Below, piece after piece: positions 10,226 to 21,652 of a stretch of 64,000 bases of DNA (position 1 is the stretch's first letter; each line of letters opens with the position of its first letter). Both the position numbers and the translations under genes were made by a program. This DNA is from Prochlorococcus sp. AG-347-J20. Its GTDB lineage: Bacteria; Cyanobacteriota; Cyanobacteriia; PCC-6307; Cyanobiaceae. Under the pieces are notes generated by a model. The model ran no database searches. It was not told the DNA's origin and saw only the letters and a list, made by a program, of their open reading frames with translations. Where the stretch lies: assembly GCA_003281485.1 (NCBI GenBank), contig QCBW01000006.1, positions 23,430 through 87,429 of the forward strand, read 5' to 3'.

Positions 10226-10498
10226 TTATTCTGAGTATTGTTTTGAACAAAAAATTTGTAAGGTTATTTGACTTATTTCTAAAGCAAATGTTTTTTTAGA
10301 ATTAAAAGCAAAAGGCCACTCTCTTACCCAACAAATTTTTTTTCCTATATTTAATCCAGTTACTTGAAAAGTTTTACTACTATTTTTAATCTTTACACAA
10401 GCTCCTTTATAGAGGTTTGCATAACAGATTAAATTTTTTTTCTCATTTTTATTATCTAATAGTTTTGAATCAATCATCAAGGTGCTAAAACCAAACAC
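10226..10498 (-). CDS. Hypothetical protein
   Basis: ORF 90 aa in line with flanking minus-strand genes. Confidence 0.5.
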   Translation of the reverse strand: MFGFSTLMIDSKLLDNKNEKKNLICYANLYKGACVKIKNSSKTFQVTGLNIGKKICWVREWPFAFNSKKTFALEISQITLQIFCSKQYSE

Positions 10499-10546
10499 TT
10501 ATTTCTTCGGTTTAACAAGCTATTAAGAAATTTGCAAACTATTTTT

Positions 10547-11848
10547 TTAAATACAACTTAATTGACTTGCAATAGTTTTGACTTCATTAAGAGAATTTAT
10601 TTCATCTTTCGATTTCTCAAAACTTCCATTTTTTACCTCATGAGTTATGACAACAATTTCGGCTTTATCCTCGGTTGCATCAAGTTGAACAATTGATTCG
10701 ATTGATACATTATTATTTCCAAAAATATCTCCAATCTTTCCAATTACGCCAGGACTATCAAGACAAATAATTCTAAGATAATTTTTCTTAATTATTTCAG
10801 AAGATCCTATAATATGACATTTTCTCCAGAAATCAAAAGATAATAATGGATCAGTTGAACTATTCTTCTTTTCTGACGCGGCATGTAAATTTAATATGTC
10901 TGATACTACTGATGCAGCAGTTGGACCACTCCCTGCACCTGGACCATAAAACATTATTTCTCCAAGAGGATCAGCCTGTATCAATAATGCATTGTTAACT
11001 CCCATAACTGTTGCTAATGGATGAGATTTTGGAATCAAAGAAGGGCCTACCCAAATATTCAAAGCAAGTGAATCATTGCTATTTATTTGTTGCCTTTCAG
11101 CAAGAGCCAAAAGTTTTATTTCAAATCCTAATTTATTAGCATATTCAATGTCCTTTAAATTTATTTTACTAATGCCCTCTGAATGTATTTCATCTCTTTT
11201 GATTTTTCCTCCAAATGCGAGTTCACTAAGAATAGAAATCTTATCTGCAGCGTCATGCCCCTCAACATCAGCGGTTGGGTCTAATTCTGCATACCCAAGG
11301 TTTTGAGCCAATTTTAATGTTTCCTTATAATCAGCTTTTTCATTTGCCATCTTTGAAAGAATAAAATTTGTTGTCCCATTTATTATTCCAACCATTTTTT
11401 TTATACTGTTACTTTTTAATGATCTTTTTAATGGTTCAATTATTGGAATCCCTCCACAAACTGCTGCCTCTGATAATATATAAACTCCTTCTTTAGCAGC
11501 AGTAATATATATTTCTTCTCCATATCTTGCAATGACTGCTTTATTTGCTGTAACAACAGATTTACCTGATTTTAATGATCTCAGAATAATATCTTTAGCC
11601 AAATCAAGCCCTCCCATTACTTCAATAATTACATCTATTGAGGGATCATTAACTAATTCAAATGGATCATCAGTTAATAAATTATTATCTAACTCTATAT
11701 CCCTTTTTTTACTGAGATTTTTAACTGCTATTTTTGCAATTTCTATTTCTTTAAGAATTGGATGTGAATCAACATCAGAACTTAATATTTTATAAATCCC
11801 TTTACCTACAGTTCCAAAACCTACGATGCCAATTTTGCAATTTCTCAT
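10547..11848 (-). CDS. hom: Homoserine dehydrogenase
   Basis: GIVGFGTVGKGI; VVTANKAVIA; AELDPTADVEGHDAADKISIL; C-terminal ACT domain. Confidence 0.96.
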   Translation of the reverse strand: MRNCKIGIVGFGTVGKGIYKILSSDVDSHPILKEIEIAKIAVKNLSKKRDIELDNNLLTDDPFELVNDPSIDVIIEVMGGLDLAKDIILRSLKSGKSVVTANKAVIARYGEEIYITAAKEGVYILSEAAVCGGIPIIEPLKRSLKSNSIKKMVGIINGTTNFILSKMANEKADYKETLKLAQNLGYAELDPTADVEGHDAADKISILSELAFGGKIKRDEIHSEGISKINLKDIEYANKLGFEIKLLALAERQQINSNDSLALNIWVGPSLIPKSHPLATVMGVNNALLIQADPLGEIMFYGPGAGSGPTAASVVSDILNLHAASEKKNSSTDPLLSFDFWRKCHIIGSSEIIKKNYLRIICLDSPGVIGKIGDIFGNNNVSIESIVQLDATEDKAEIVVITHEVKNGSFEKSKDEINSLNEVKTIASQLSCI

Positions 11849-11892
11849 TTTTTATTTCTTTTTACTTTGAATTTAATTTTATATTATTAGAC

Positions 11893-12351
11893 CTACAAAA
11901 ATTCATTTGCTTGAGACTGCATTTTTAATAATATGTTTAAAAAACCATTTGATCGTGAAGGAGTTAAGCTTGCTTTTAAACCAGTATCTTCTATAAATTT
12001 CTTATCTATTTCAACAACTTCATTGGGTGTTAACTCATTTAATCCAATAATTAGAAATGCCAACAAACCCTTGGTTATAAGAGCATCAGAATATCCTTCC
12101 CAAAATAATTTACCAGATTTGATAGTTGCTTTAACAAAAACTTCTGAAACACATCCCTTAACTTTATTTTCGACAACAAGGATTTTACTATCTGGTTCTT
12201 TCAATTTTTTGCCTAACCACAAAATATACTCATATTTTCTTTTTGGATCTTCTGATTTCTTCAATTTTTCGACCAAAGTATATAAGTTGTTGAATTTTTG
12301 TTGATTTTCCATTTTTTTGAACCTATTAATAAACCGCTTTAAGATCTTCAA
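11893..12351 (-). CDS. sufE: SufE family Fe-S assembly protein
   Basis: KYEYILWLGKKL…NKVKGCVSEVFV catalytic Cys context. Confidence 0.92.
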   Translation of the reverse strand: MKILKRFINRFKKMENQQKFNNLYTLVEKLKKSEDPKRKYEYILWLGKKLKEPDSKILVVENKVKGCVSEVFVKATIKSGKLFWEGYSDALITKGLLAFLIIGLNELTPNEVVEIDKKFIEDTGLKASLTPSRSNGFLNILLKMQSQANEFL

Positions 12352-12909
12352 TTATACAAATATTTCTTTTTCAGTGATGTAGCCTGATAAGGGAATATCC
12401 CACTCAGCTCTAGTTAATGGAATCGCACTTAAACAATTAGAGGTCAACACTCCAATGCATGGAACATTCCTCCAATTTTTATCCATCCTTAATTTATCAA
12501 AATAACCACCTCCATAACCTAGTCTTATCAAATTTTTATCCACAGAAAGACATGGGACAAATATCATACTTATCTGCTTATGACTTAATGAAAAAAAGTT
12601 ATTCGGACTTAGTATTCCCTCAATGTCTTTTGTAAGAGGGTTTTCATCCCATGGGAAAAATAACAAAACTTTTTTATCTTTACATCTTGGTAAAGCCAAA
12701 GAAATTTTATCTTTAAGACTTCTTAGATCTATTTCATTTTTTAATGGCCAATATATTGCTACATAACCAATATTTTTATTTTGCTTAACAAATGAATCAA
12801 CATATAATTTTACATTCTTTACTACATTTTTTCTTTGATCAAGAGAAATCTCCTCTCTAAGTTTTCTAAACGTATCTCTCTCTAATTTCTTCTTTTCAAA
12901 GATAATCAT
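12352..12909 (-). CDS. 5-formyltetrahydrofolate cyclo-ligase
   Basis: LIRLGYGGGYFDKLR signature. Confidence 0.92.
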   Translation of the reverse strand: MIIFEKKKLERDTFRKLREEISLDQRKNVVKNVKLYVDSFVKQNKNIGYVAIYWPLKNEIDLRSLKDKISLALPRCKDKKVLLFFPWDENPLTKDIEGILSPNNFFSLSHKQISMIFVPCLSVDKNLIRLGYGGGYFDKLRMDKNWRNVPCIGVLTSNCLSAIPLTRAEWDIPLSGYITEKEIFV

Positions 12910-12918
12910 GGTCAGTTT

Positions 12919-13392
12919 TCAGTTAAATCCTTCTTCATTTAGTTTTGTCAGCGCTATGGCCAGTGCATCTGCCGAATCATCAGGTTTTGGAGGTTTTTTA
13001 AGTCCTAAGTCATACATAACAGCATCAAGAATTTCTTTCTTTGATGCTTTTCCAGAGCCTGCAATAGTTAACTTTATCTGCGCGGGTGAATATTCACTAA
13101 CTTGAATTTTTCTAGAAGCCAATACCATCATAATCACGCCTCTTGCCTGGACCACGCTAATAGTAGTACTTGATCTATAAAAAAAAAATTTTTCTACCGC
13201 TGCAATATTTGGATTCCAATGATTTATTAGTTCATTAAGATCTTTGTATATCTCAAAAAGTCTATCTTCTTCATTTTTATCTTTACATGTCTCAATAACG
13301 CCACAGTCTAACATTATCTTTTTTTCATTTTCTATTTCAATAATTCCATACCCAACTCTAGCTAATCCAGGATCAATCCCAATTATTCTCAT
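12919..13392 (-). CDS. ruvC: Crossover junction endodeoxyribonuclease RuvC
   Basis: [34 protein letters not shown]. Confidence 0.96.
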   Translation of the reverse strand: MRIIGIDPGLARVGYGIIEIENEKKIMLDCGVIETCKDKNEEDRLFEIYKDLNELINHWNPNIAAVEKFFFYRSSTTISVVQARGVIMMVLASRKIQVSEYSPAQIKLTIAGSGKASKKEILDAVMYDLGLKKPPKPDDSADALAIALTKLNEEGFN

Positions 13393-13397
13393 TCTGA

Positions 13398-14486
13398 TTA
13401 AGCTTCTGCAGATAATTGAAATTTTGAAAGATTTTCTTTTTCATCTAAATCAAATACTTTGCAAAAAGTTTGAATAACTCTCTCACCTGAATCAACTTGT
13501 TCTAGAGGATCTTTTCTTAGTCTATGTCTTAAAGAACAAGAAATAACCCTTGCTATATCATCTTCTTGTACTTCAGTCCTGCCCTCAAAGGCTGCAATTG
13601 CCCTTGCAGATCGATTTGTAACAATATCTCCACGTAAACCATCAACATCAAGTTCACCGCAGATTGCAGAAATATTCAATCTAAGGTCATCGTCCATTTG
13701 AACAGAATTTAATATTTCTTGAGCTTTAATAACCTTTTGTTGAAGCTCATCCTGTTGTTTCTCGACACTTAATGAGAATTCATCTGGATTATCGTCAAAA
13801 GAAGTTCTTTGATCTACCACTTTAACTCTTAATTCGGCATCTCTGACCGTTTTGACTTCAACACTCATTCCAAATCTGTCCAATAGCTGGGGTCTTAATT
13901 CACCTTCTTCGGGATTACCTGAACCTATGAGAACAAACCTCGCTGGATGTCGAACTGATACTCCCTCCCTTTCAACTGTATTCCATCCCGAAGCAGCTGA
14001 ATCCAAAAGTACATCAACTAAATGATCATCAAGCAAATTCACTTCATCAACATAAAGTAAACCTCTATTGGCCTTTGCCAATAATCCAGGTTCAAATGCC
14101 TTAACCCCTTCACTCAAAGCCTTTTCTATATCAATGGTTCCACAAAGTCTGTCTTCAGTAGCACCCAGAGGTAAATCAACCATAGGTACCTGTTTTTGAA
14201 TACTTTCTATAGTTTCTCCTTGAACAATCTTTTCCAAAACTTCTTTACTTTGCAAATCCGGATCTATTAGAGAGCTATTATATGGGTCATCCTTGACAAC
14301 ATCTATTGCAGGCAACAAATCAGCTAGTGCTCTAATTGTGGTGGACTTTCCAGTCCCTCTATCACCCATTATCATCACGCCTCCAATCCTTGGATCAATA
14401 ACATTTAACAACAGAGCTAATTTCATTTCTTCTTGACCAATTACAGCAGTAAACGGAAAAACTCTTCTTTTCTTTCTTGTAGTCAC
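13398..14486 (-). CDS. chlI: Magnesium chelatase ATPase subunit I
   Basis: [45 protein letters not shown]. Confidence 0.97.
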   Translation of the reverse strand: MTTRKKRRVFPFTAVIGQEEMKLALLLNVIDPRIGGVMIMGDRGTGKSTTIRALADLLPAIDVVKDDPYNSSLIDPDLQSKEVLEKIVQGETIESIQKQVPMVDLPLGATEDRLCGTIDIEKALSEGVKAFEPGLLAKANRGLLYVDEVNLLDDHLVDVLLDSAASGWNTVEREGVSVRHPARFVLIGSGNPEEGELRPQLLDRFGMSVEVKTVRDAELRVKVVDQRTSFDDNPDEFSLSVEKQQDELQQKVIKAQEILNSVQMDDDLRLNISAICGELDVDGLRGDIVTNRSARAIAAFEGRTEVQEDDIARVISCSLRHRLRKDPLEQVDSGERVIQTFCKVFDLDEKENLSKFQLSAEA

Positions 14487-14605
14487 AGTTTTAATTTTTT
14501 TTTAATGTACAAATAATCAATAGATGTTACTTCAGAAAATGTTTTTAGTAAATATCCCCATTAATTTTAAGCTATACGGAAACAAACTCTAATTTAATTT
14601 ATTAG

Positions 14606-15352
14606 TTACTTGTTCTTTCTTGAGTTATTCAAAAACCAATTTATTTGATGGACAATTCCTCTTAAAACATTTATTTCTTGCATTGAGGTATTCGCCCTAG
14701 AAATATATTTCTTGAATTTACCTATTTTTGACCTTGAGGTATGTTTTAGAAGATATCCAACTTTCAAAAGCAATTCCTCTATCTCTACAAATGAATCATG
14801 TATTTGTTTTGAAGATGCAAGATTAAAAATTTCTAATTCATTATTAGGATTTTTTTTAGGTGATTTATTTAATTCATACAGAACTATTGAAACCGCATGA
14901 GAAAGATTTAAAGATGGATTATTCTGAGAAGTAGGAATAAAAAAAGTCTTATTCGCCAAAAGTAATTCTTTATTTGTTAAACCTCTATCTTCTCTGCCAA
15001 ATATAATTGCTAAATTACTTATAGTTTTGAAAGATAAAATCCAGTTAAATACGTCTTCGGAAGATTCAAAAAAGGAATTTTTACTTGCTTCAACTCTTCC
15101 ACAAGATGCAAGTACTAGGTCACAATCAAATATTGCTTTTTCGAGGGTATCAAAAATCTTACAATTATTAAGATACTTTTGACCTTTAAGAGCCATTTTT
15201 TTTGCTTCTAAAGAGTAAATATTGCATTTTGGTGAAACAATTCTCAATTCTTCAACCTCAAAGTTAGAGCATAATCTTGCAACGCTCCCAACATTTAAAG
15301 GACCATTTGGTTCAACTAAAATAACCTTTAAATTGGAAAAATTTTTCTCCAA
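14606..15352 (-). CDS. TrmH/SpoU-family RNA methyltransferase (TrmJ-like)
   Basis: VEPNGPLNVGSVARLCSNF; IIFGREDRGLTNKEL; NPSLNLSHAVSIVLYEL. Confidence 0.92.
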   Translation of the reverse strand: MEKNFSNLKVILVEPNGPLNVGSVARLCSNFEVEELRIVSPKCNIYSLEAKKMALKGQKYLNNCKIFDTLEKAIFDCDLVLASCGRVEASKNSFFESSEDVFNWILSFKTISNLAIIFGREDRGLTNKELLLANKTFFIPTSQNNPSLNLSHAVSIVLYELNKSPKKNPNNELEIFNLASSKQIHDSFVEIEELLLKVGYLLKHTSRSKIGKFKKYISRANTSMQEINVLRGIVHQINWFLNNSRKNK

Positions 15353-15354
15353 AA

Positions 15355-15741
15355 TTATTCTAGGCTATGTAGATATTTTAGTAAGTTGGACATATTTGAA
15401 GGATCAATTTCAAAACTGGGCATAGGTGGGGTAAGGCCGCCAGTAACTTGCTTTATAATCTCCTTATCATTTAACCGATTAGTTATTGAGTGTAAGTCTG
15501 GACCTACTAATCCTCTTGCTGTAATTCCATGACATCCTACACAATTTGTCTTGAAAAGAGCATCTCCAGCCTGAACAGATCCCTTAGAGTTAAGCGTTTC
15601 CATAATATATTTGTTGTTTTCATGATTAATAAAAAAATATATCGAAAAAAATATCAACAAAATTGTAACCCCGATAAAAAACTTTATTAAGAATTCTCTT
15701 TTAAGGTCTCTTTCTGCTGCAGATGATGAAGATGTTGACAC
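15355..15741 (-). CDS. cytM: Cytochrome c, CytM-like
   Basis: N-terminal TM anchor, haem motif CVGCH, distal Met context (PPMPSF). Confidence 0.8.
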   Translation of the reverse strand: MSTSSSSAAERDLKREFLIKFFIGVTILLIFFSIYFFINHENNKYIMETLNSKGSVQAGDALFKTNCVGCHGITARGLVGPDLHSITNRLNDKEIIKQVTGGLTPPMPSFEIDPSNMSNLLKYLHSLE

Positions 15742-15796
15742 AAAAAATAATCTCTATGTAACAATTGTGAATGATGAATACAAAAAAGGCAAAAAA

Positions 15797-15916
15797 ATGA
15801 TCGAGCCGCTTCTTTGTGGAATTGTTTTAGGGTTGGTTCCAATCACTCTTCTTGGTTTATTTGTGAGTGCATGGAATCAATATAGAAGAGGTTCAGGGAT
15901 GTTAGACCTTGATTAA
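15797..15916 (+). CDS. petG: Cytochrome b6-f complex subunit PetG
   Basis: ATG at 15797 gives [39 protein letters not shown], stop TAA 15914-15916; 39 aa, absent from supplied ORF track. Confidence 0.97.
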   Translation: MIEPLLCGIVLGLVPITLLGLFVSAWNQYRRGSGMLDLD

Positions 15917-16492
15917 AAATGTTAATCTTGACTGTCCATAATCTCTAACATCTTTAGTCTCCCATAAATTACTTTTTTTAATAAATAGATTTGGAGAATG
16001 TTCACATATAACTATCGAGTCTTTCTTTAAAAAGTTACATTCAAATATTTGATTTAAAACTAATTCATGGAAGTTGACATCATATGGAGGATCAAGATAA
16101 ACAAAATCAAATTTTAATTTATCTAAATTAATATGTTTTGATGATAAATTTCTTTCATAATCTGGTTTTGTCCATCTCAAAACATCATTACAAATAACAT
16201 GAATATCATTTTTTCTTTTATTTATATCCTGCAGCGAATTAAGATTTTTTAAACAGATTTTTGAATTGTTTTTATTTTTTTCAATTGCAACAATTTTTCT
16301 TGCCCCATGATTATATGCCTCACAAGATATTGCTCCTGTTCCACTAAATAAATCTAGCCAGTTGCTATTTTCAACTCTATTTTTCAATATATTGAATATT
16401 GCCTCCCTAACTCTTAATGTTGTAGGTCTCGTATAAATATTTTTTGGGCTTTGGAGTCTTTTCCCACCTATTAATCTTAAGTTTGCTTTCAT
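15902..16492 (-). CDS. rsmD: 16S rRNA (guanine966-N2)-methyltransferase RsmD
   Basis: [42 protein letters not shown]. Confidence 0.93.
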   Translation of the reverse strand: MKANLRLIGGKRLQSPKNIYTRPTTLRVREAIFNILKNRVENSNWLDLFSGTGAISCEAYNHGARKIVAIEKNKNNSKICLKNLNSLQDINKRKNDIHVICNDVLRWTKPDYERNLSSKHINLDKLKFDFVYLDPPYDVNFHELVLNQIFECNFLKKDSIVICEHSPNLFIKKSNLWETKDVRDYGQSRLTFLIKV

Positions 16493-16505
16493 TCTTCAAT
16501 ATCAG

Positions 16506-17123
16506 TTATTGAATCTTACTAAGCCATCTTCTCAAAAGTTTTTCTCCAGTTTTACCAGATTTCTCGGGATGAAATTGACATGCCACTAAATTTTCATTCT
16601 CAATCATGGCTGTTAATTTTTCAGAACCATAATTAACCTGAGCTGAAATAATATTAAAATCATTTGGAATCGCATGATAAGAATGAACAAAATATACCCA
16701 ATTATTTAATTCCCCTAGCTCCAATAATGTATTTGGTTTTGTAGGTAAAAGTTGGCACCAACCCATATGAGGGATTCGTTGGTTATTTACATGAGGAATT
16801 TTTTGTATTTTTCCTTTCAAAATACCTAGTCCTTGAACTTTTCCTTCATCACTCGATTCAAAAAGGAGTTGAAGACCTAAACAAATACCTAAAAAAGACT
16901 TTCCACTATTAATCCAATCTTTCAAATCATTTATCAAATTAGTATTTATTAGGTTGTTCATTGCAGGATCAAAAGCTCCAACGCCAGGAAGAATTATTGC
17001 CTTGCAAGACTTTGATTCATTAATATTTTTAATTAAAATTATTTCTTCTCCAAGACTTTCTAGAGATTTTGTTACGGAATGAATGTTACCCATCCCGTAG
17101 TCTATAAGTCCTATTTTATGCAA
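16506..17123 (-). CDS. hisH: Imidazole glycerol phosphate synthase subunit HisH
   Basis: LIDYGMGNIHSVTKSLE; GICLGLQLLFE; FHPEKSG. Confidence 0.96.
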   Translation of the reverse strand: MHKIGLIDYGMGNIHSVTKSLESLGEEIILIKNINESKSCKAIILPGVGAFDPAMNNLINTNLINDLKDWINSGKSFLGICLGLQLLFESSDEGKVQGLGILKGKIQKIPHVNNQRIPHMGWCQLLPTKPNTLLELGELNNWVYFVHSYHAIPNDFNIISAQVNYGSEKLTAMIENENLVACQFHPEKSGKTGEKLLRRWLSKIQ

Positions 17124-17134
17124 AGCTTCTTATT

Positions 17135-17458
17135 TTATAAATGCTTAGTTAAAGTGCTTGAGAGAGTTGCTTTAGGTACTGCTCCAACCACTGTATCTAC
17201 CTTTTGACCTCCTTTAAAGATCATTAATGTTGGAATGCTTCTAATTCCATATTGACTAGCGACATTTGGATTTTCATCAGTATTTAGTTTAAAAACTTTA
17301 ATTTTTCCTTCAAAGTCTTTTGAGATTTCTTCTACAACTGGTGCAACCATCCTACATGGACCGCACCATGGCGCCCAGAAATCAACCAATACTGGAAGAT
17401 CACTTTGAAGTACATCTTTGTCAAATGAAGAATCAGTAACGGCTGGAGCTGATGACAT
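17135..17458 (-). CDS. trxA: Thioredoxin
   Basis: [30 protein letters not shown]. Confidence 0.97.
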   Translation of the reverse strand: MSSAPAVTDSSFDKDVLQSDLPVLVDFWAPWCGPCRMVAPVVEEISKDFEGKIKVFKLNTDENPNVASQYGIRSIPTLMIFKGGQKVDTVVGAVPKATLSSTLTKHL

Positions 17459-17549
17459 AATTTAAGTATTCCTTTTAGAAAATTTAGCAGGCAATTCTTT
17501 TAAGTGATGATTTCATTACAGATAAAATAATATAAGTAACAAAATATCT

Positions 17550-17571
17550 AAAAAAGCCCGATTAAACGGGC
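17550..17571 (-). terminator. Intrinsic terminator of Yfr1
   Basis: GCCCGTTTAATCGGGC stem-loop followed by T6 on the minus strand. Confidence 0.88.
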
Positions 17572-17604
17572 GATTTAGTGTGTGAGGAGCATGGGGTTTC
17601 CCCC
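17550..17604 (-). ncRNA. yfr1: Yfr1 cyanobacterial small RNA
   Basis: Minus strand reads GGGGGAAACCCCATGCTCCTCACACACTAAATCGCCCGTTTAATCGGGCTTTTTT: 5' hairpin, unpaired CTCCTCACAC motif, 3' terminator hairpin and T-run; located between guaB and trxA as known for Yfr1. Confidence 0.95.
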
Positions 17605-17687
17605 ATTATTTAATAATAACTCCAAATGTGAAATTTGTTTAATTTAATACTTAATTCTCTAAGGTTATGTATTTTTTATGAAATAAA

Positions 17688-18863
17688 CTATTTACCCATC
17701 CCAAGTTGCTGAGCTTTTTGATAAACCTTACCTTCTGTCAGAAGAGATGGTGCGATAACTATTTCAACATTTTGCATTTCTTTGATATTTTTAGCTCCAA
17801 GAGTACTCATCGATGTTTTAATAGCTCCTAATAAGTTATGTGTGCCATCATCAAGCAAGGCAGGGCCTTTGATTATTCTCTCTAAAGACCCTGTAGAGCC
17901 AACTTCAATCCTTGTACCTCTTGGTAATAAAGGACTTGGAGTGGCCATCCCCCAGTGAAATCCCTTACCTGGCGCATTTGATGATTTAGCTATTGGTGAG
18001 CCAATCATCACAGCATCCGCACCACAAGCTAGGCATTTACAAATATCTCCACCTGTCACAATACCCCCATCTCCAATAATAGGGATATATCGACCACTTT
18101 CCTTAAAATAATCATCTCTTGCCGAACTACAATCAGCAATTGCGGTTGCTTGAGGGATTCCAATTCCTAATACACCTCTCGAAGTACATGCCGCTCCTGG
18201 ACCAATACCAACCATTAATCCTGCAACTCCAGCATTCATTAAAAGTTTAGCAACTTCGTAAGTAACACAATTACCTGCAATTACTGGAACTTTCATAGAT
18301 TGACAGAGATCTTTAATATTTAAGGTTTCTTTACCTTCCATGCCAAGATGCTCAGTTGAGACAACGGTTCCTTGAAGAAAAAATAAATCTATATTGGAAT
18401 TATTAAGTGTTTCTTGAAATTTTATTGCCGCTTGAGGAGTTCCACTAAACGCAGCAATGCCCTCTCTTTCTTTGACCTCATCTATTCTCTTTAAAATCAA
18501 TTCCTCCTTTACAGGTTCACTGTATATTTTCTGCATTAATGGAACAAACTCATTTTTTCCAACGGATGCTATTTGATTTAATATTTCATCGGGGTTTTCA
18601 TATCTTGTTTGTATTCCCTCCATATTAATAACCCCAAGCGCGCCTAATTTAGTGAGTTCTGCGGCCGTATTAACATCAACAACACTATCCATAGCACTGG
18701 CAATAATTGGAACTTCTCTCTTTAAATTACCTATCATCCAAGAAGGATCAGTCAAATCATAATCAAGTGTTCTTTTGCCAGGGACTAAAGCTATTTCGTC
18801 AATGCCATAAGCTCTTCTGACTTTTTTATTTAATCCAAATTCAATATTCACGGAAATTTTCAT
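17688..18863 (-). CDS. guaB: IMP dehydrogenase-family protein (GuaB3-like, no CBS module)
   Basis: RRAYGIDEIALVPGKRTLDYDLTDPSW; GIGPGAACTSRGVLGIGIPQATAIADC; GDGGIVTGGDICKCLACGADAVMIGSP. Confidence 0.92.
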   Translation of the reverse strand: MKISVNIEFGLNKKVRRAYGIDEIALVPGKRTLDYDLTDPSWMIGNLKREVPIIASAMDSVVDVNTAAELTKLGALGVINMEGIQTRYENPDEILNQIASVGKNEFVPLMQKIYSEPVKEELILKRIDEVKEREGIAAFSGTPQAAIKFQETLNNSNIDLFFLQGTVVSTEHLGMEGKETLNIKDLCQSMKVPVIAGNCVTYEVAKLLMNAGVAGLMVGIGPGAACTSRGVLGIGIPQATAIADCSSARDDYFKESGRYIPIIGDGGIVTGGDICKCLACGADAVMIGSPIAKSSNAPGKGFHWGMATPSPLLPRGTRIEVGSTGSLERIIKGPALLDDGTHNLLGAIKTSMSTLGAKNIKEMQNVEIVIAPSLLTEGKVYQKAQQLGMGK

Positions 18864-19030
18864 TTATTCTGATTAAATTAACAACTAAAGGGGCAATAAG
18901 CCAAGATTTATTCAAAAACAAAAGGTTTTTTTTTTATTTGTGTGTAAATGTGAGTATTTAGAAATTAAATATAACTTTTTTTTTATTCATTATGACATTC
19001 AGCCATTATTATTAAAGAAAGGTATTTTGT

Positions 19031-21628
19031 ATGTCTGATATTGTAGATTCCGGTAATTCTGGATTAAGCGAAGATAATGATCGAATTATTCAGACCGATT
19101 TAAGAAACGAGATGTCTCGCTCATATCTAGAATATGCAATGAGCGTTATAGTTGGACGTGCACTTCCAGATGCAAGGGATGGGTTAAAGCCTGTTCATAG
19201 AAGAATTCTTTATGCAATGTATGAACTTGGTTTGACAAGTGGTAGACCTTATAGAAAATGTGCAAGGGTTGTTGGAGAAGTTCTCGGTAAATACCACCCC
19301 CATGGTGATACTGCTGTTTATGATGCTTTGGTGAGGATGGCTCAGGATTTTTCAATGAGAATGCCACTTATAGATGGTCATGGAAATTTTGGATCTGTAG
19401 ATAACGACCCCCCCGCAGCAATGAGATATACAGAATCTCGTCTACAGTCTCTTACAGATGAAAGTTTATTAGAGGATATTGAATCTGAAACTGTAGATTT
19501 CTCTGATAACTTTGATGGTTCTCAACAAGAACCAACTGTTTTACCTGCAAGAATCCCTCAACTTCTATTAAATGGATCATCTGGAATAGCGGTTGGAATG
19601 GCAACAAATATTCCGCCACATAACTTAGGAGAATTAATTAATGGTCTTAAATTAATTATTAAAAACCCTTCTATTGAAGATAGAGAACTTTTTGAAGTAA
19701 TTAAGGGCCCAGATTTTCCAACCGGTGGACAAATTTTAGGCAGAGATGGCATAAGAGAAACTTTCAAAACCGGAAGAGGTTCAATAACTATGAGAGGTGT
19801 TGCAAATATTGAGCAAATAAAATCTGCTGGCAGAGCAGAAAAAGATGCAGTTATTATTACGGAACTACCATTTCAAACTAACAAAGCTGGTTTGATTGAG
19901 AGAATTGCAGATATGGTTAATGAAAAAAAATTAGAAGGTATTTCTGATATTAGAGATGAGAGTGATCGTGATGGGATGAGAATTGTTATCGAGTTAAAAA
20001 GGGATGCATATCCACAAGTGGTTTTAAATAATTTATTTAAGTTAACCCCTCTTCAAAATAATTTTAGTGCAAATATTCTAGCCCTTGTAAAAGGAGAGCC
20101 CACAACTCTTTCACTTAGGAAAATGTTAGATGTATTTCTAGATTTTAGGGTAGAAACAATAAAGCGAAGAACAGCATTTTTATTAAAAAAGGCAGAAGAA
20201 AGGGATCATATTGTAAAGGGTCTTTTATTAGCCTTAAATGCTATGGATGAGATTATCAATCTAATAAGATCCGCGAAAGATTCAATTTCTGCTAGAGAAA
20301 AATTACAAACCGATCATGAATTATCTTCCACTCAGGCAGATGCAATTTTACAAATGCAGTTAAGAAGATTAACTGCTCTTGAAGCTGATAAAATTAAAGC
20401 AGAACATGATGAGTTAACACAAAAAATCGACAAATATCAACAAATTCTAAATAGTAAAGAAAGAATTTTTGAAATTATACTTGAAGAACTTATTAAAATC
20501 GATGAAAGATTCTCTTCCCCTAGAAAAACAGAAATATTAGATTTAGGCGGCGGATTAGATGATATTGATCTCATAGCTAATGATAGATCTGTAGTCCTAT
20601 TAACTGAAGCAGGTTATCTAAAAAGGATGCCTGTTAATGATTTTGAATCTACCAGTCGTGGTTCAAGGGGTAAAGCTGGCACAAAAACCAAAGAAGATGA
20701 TGACGTGAAATTATTTATTAGCTGTAATGATCATGATACTCTTCTGCTTTTTAGTGATAGAGGGGTAGCTTATGCCCTCCCTGCTTATAGGGTTCCTATG
20801 AGTAGTAGAACAGCAAAAGGTACGCCATCAGTTCAACTTCTCCCAATCCCAAGAGAAGAAAAAATAACTTCACTGGTTGCTGTGGATTCTTTTGTTGACG
20901 ATCATTATTTATTAATGCTGACAAAGGCTGGCTTTATAAAAAGAACTGCGCTTTCTGCTTTCTCAAAAATTCGCTCAAATGGGTTAATAGCTATTAATCT
21001 TGAAGATGGAGATGCCTTAACCTGGGTCAGATTATCAAAAGAAGGTGATAGTGTTTTAATTGGATCTAAGACAGGAATGGCAATCCATTTTAGACTAGAT
21101 ATCAATGAATTAAGACCACTTGGTAGAACAGCAAGAGGGGTTAAGTCAATGAACTTAAGAGAAGGAGACAATCTAGTTTCCATGGATGTTTTAACATCCA
21201 ATTTGGTTGATCAGTTGGCTAAGATTGAGGAACTAACAGTAGAAGTTAATGAGAATGTTGAGGAAAGCTCTTCAGATGGTCCATGGGTATTAATAGCAAG
21301 TGCATTTGGACTAGGAAAGAGAGTACCGGTAACTCAGTTTAGATTACAAAAGAGAGCTGGCATGGGTTTGAGAGCAATAAAATTTAGAATTAAAGATGAT
21401 GAGCTAGTTTGTTTGAAGGTTCTTGGCGAAGGAGAAGAATTACTTCTTGTAACCGAAAAAGGCGTAATAGTAAGGACAAAAGCAGATAAAATTTCTCAGC
21501 AATCAAGAGCTGCTACAGGAGTTAAACTACAACGATTAGATGAGGGTGACCATTTATCAGAAGTGGTATTGGTACCACATCAACAAATAGAGGAGACAGA
21601 CCAACTTAGCTCAGGCGAAGAAAATTAA
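19031..21628 (+). CDS. gyrA: DNA gyrase subunit A
   Basis: [44 protein letters not shown]-loop-like region and C-terminal beta-propeller repeats. Confidence 0.97.
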   Translation: MSDIVDSGNSGLSEDNDRIIQTDLRNEMSRSYLEYAMSVIVGRALPDARDGLKPVHRRILYAMYELGLTSGRPYRKCARVVGEVLGKYHPHGDTAVYDALVRMAQDFSMRMPLIDGHGNFGSVDNDPPAAMRYTESRLQSLTDESLLEDIESETVDFSDNFDGSQQEPTVLPARIPQLLLNGSSGIAVGMATNIPPHNLGELINGLKLIIKNPSIEDRELFEVIKGPDFPTGGQILGRDGIRETFKTGRGSITMRGVANIEQIKSAGRAEKDAVIITELPFQTNKAGLIERIADMVNEKKLEGISDIRDESDRDGMRIVIELKRDAYPQVVLNNLFKLTPLQNNFSANILALVKGEPTTLSLRKMLDVFLDFRVETIKRRTAFLLKKAEERDHIVKGLLLALNAMDEIINLIRSAKDSISAREKLQTDHELSSTQADAILQMQLRRLTALEADKIKAEHDELTQKIDKYQQILNSKERIFEIILEELIKIDERFSSPRKTEILDLGGGLDDIDLIANDRSVVLLTEAGYLKRMPVNDFESTSRGSRGKAGTKTKEDDDVKLFISCNDHDTLLLFSDRGVAYALPAYRVPMSSRTAKGTPSVQLLPIPREEKITSLVAVDSFVDDHYLLMLTKAGFIKRTALSAFSKIRSNGLIAINLEDGDALTWVRLSKEGDSVLIGSKTGMAIHFRLDINELRPLGRTARGVKSMNLREGDNLVSMDVLTSNLVDQLAKIEELTVEVNENVEESSSDGPWVLIASAFGLGKRVPVTQFRLQKRAGMGLRAIKFRIKDDELVCLKVLGEGEELLLVTEKGVIVRTKADKISQQSRAATGVKLQRLDEGDHLSEVVLVPHQQIEETDQLSSGEEN

Positions 21629-21652
21629 CAGTAGTATGTTTAGTTAAATTAA

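Noticed and set aside
12908-13105. 65-aa plus-strand ORF over ruvC
   Set aside because: Antisense to conserved ruvC; low-complexity Ser/Ala/Phe composition
17591-17604. ATGGGG-TTT-CCCCAT hairpin as an independent guaB terminator
   Set aside because: Better explained as the 5' stem-loop of Yfr1; no T-run follows it
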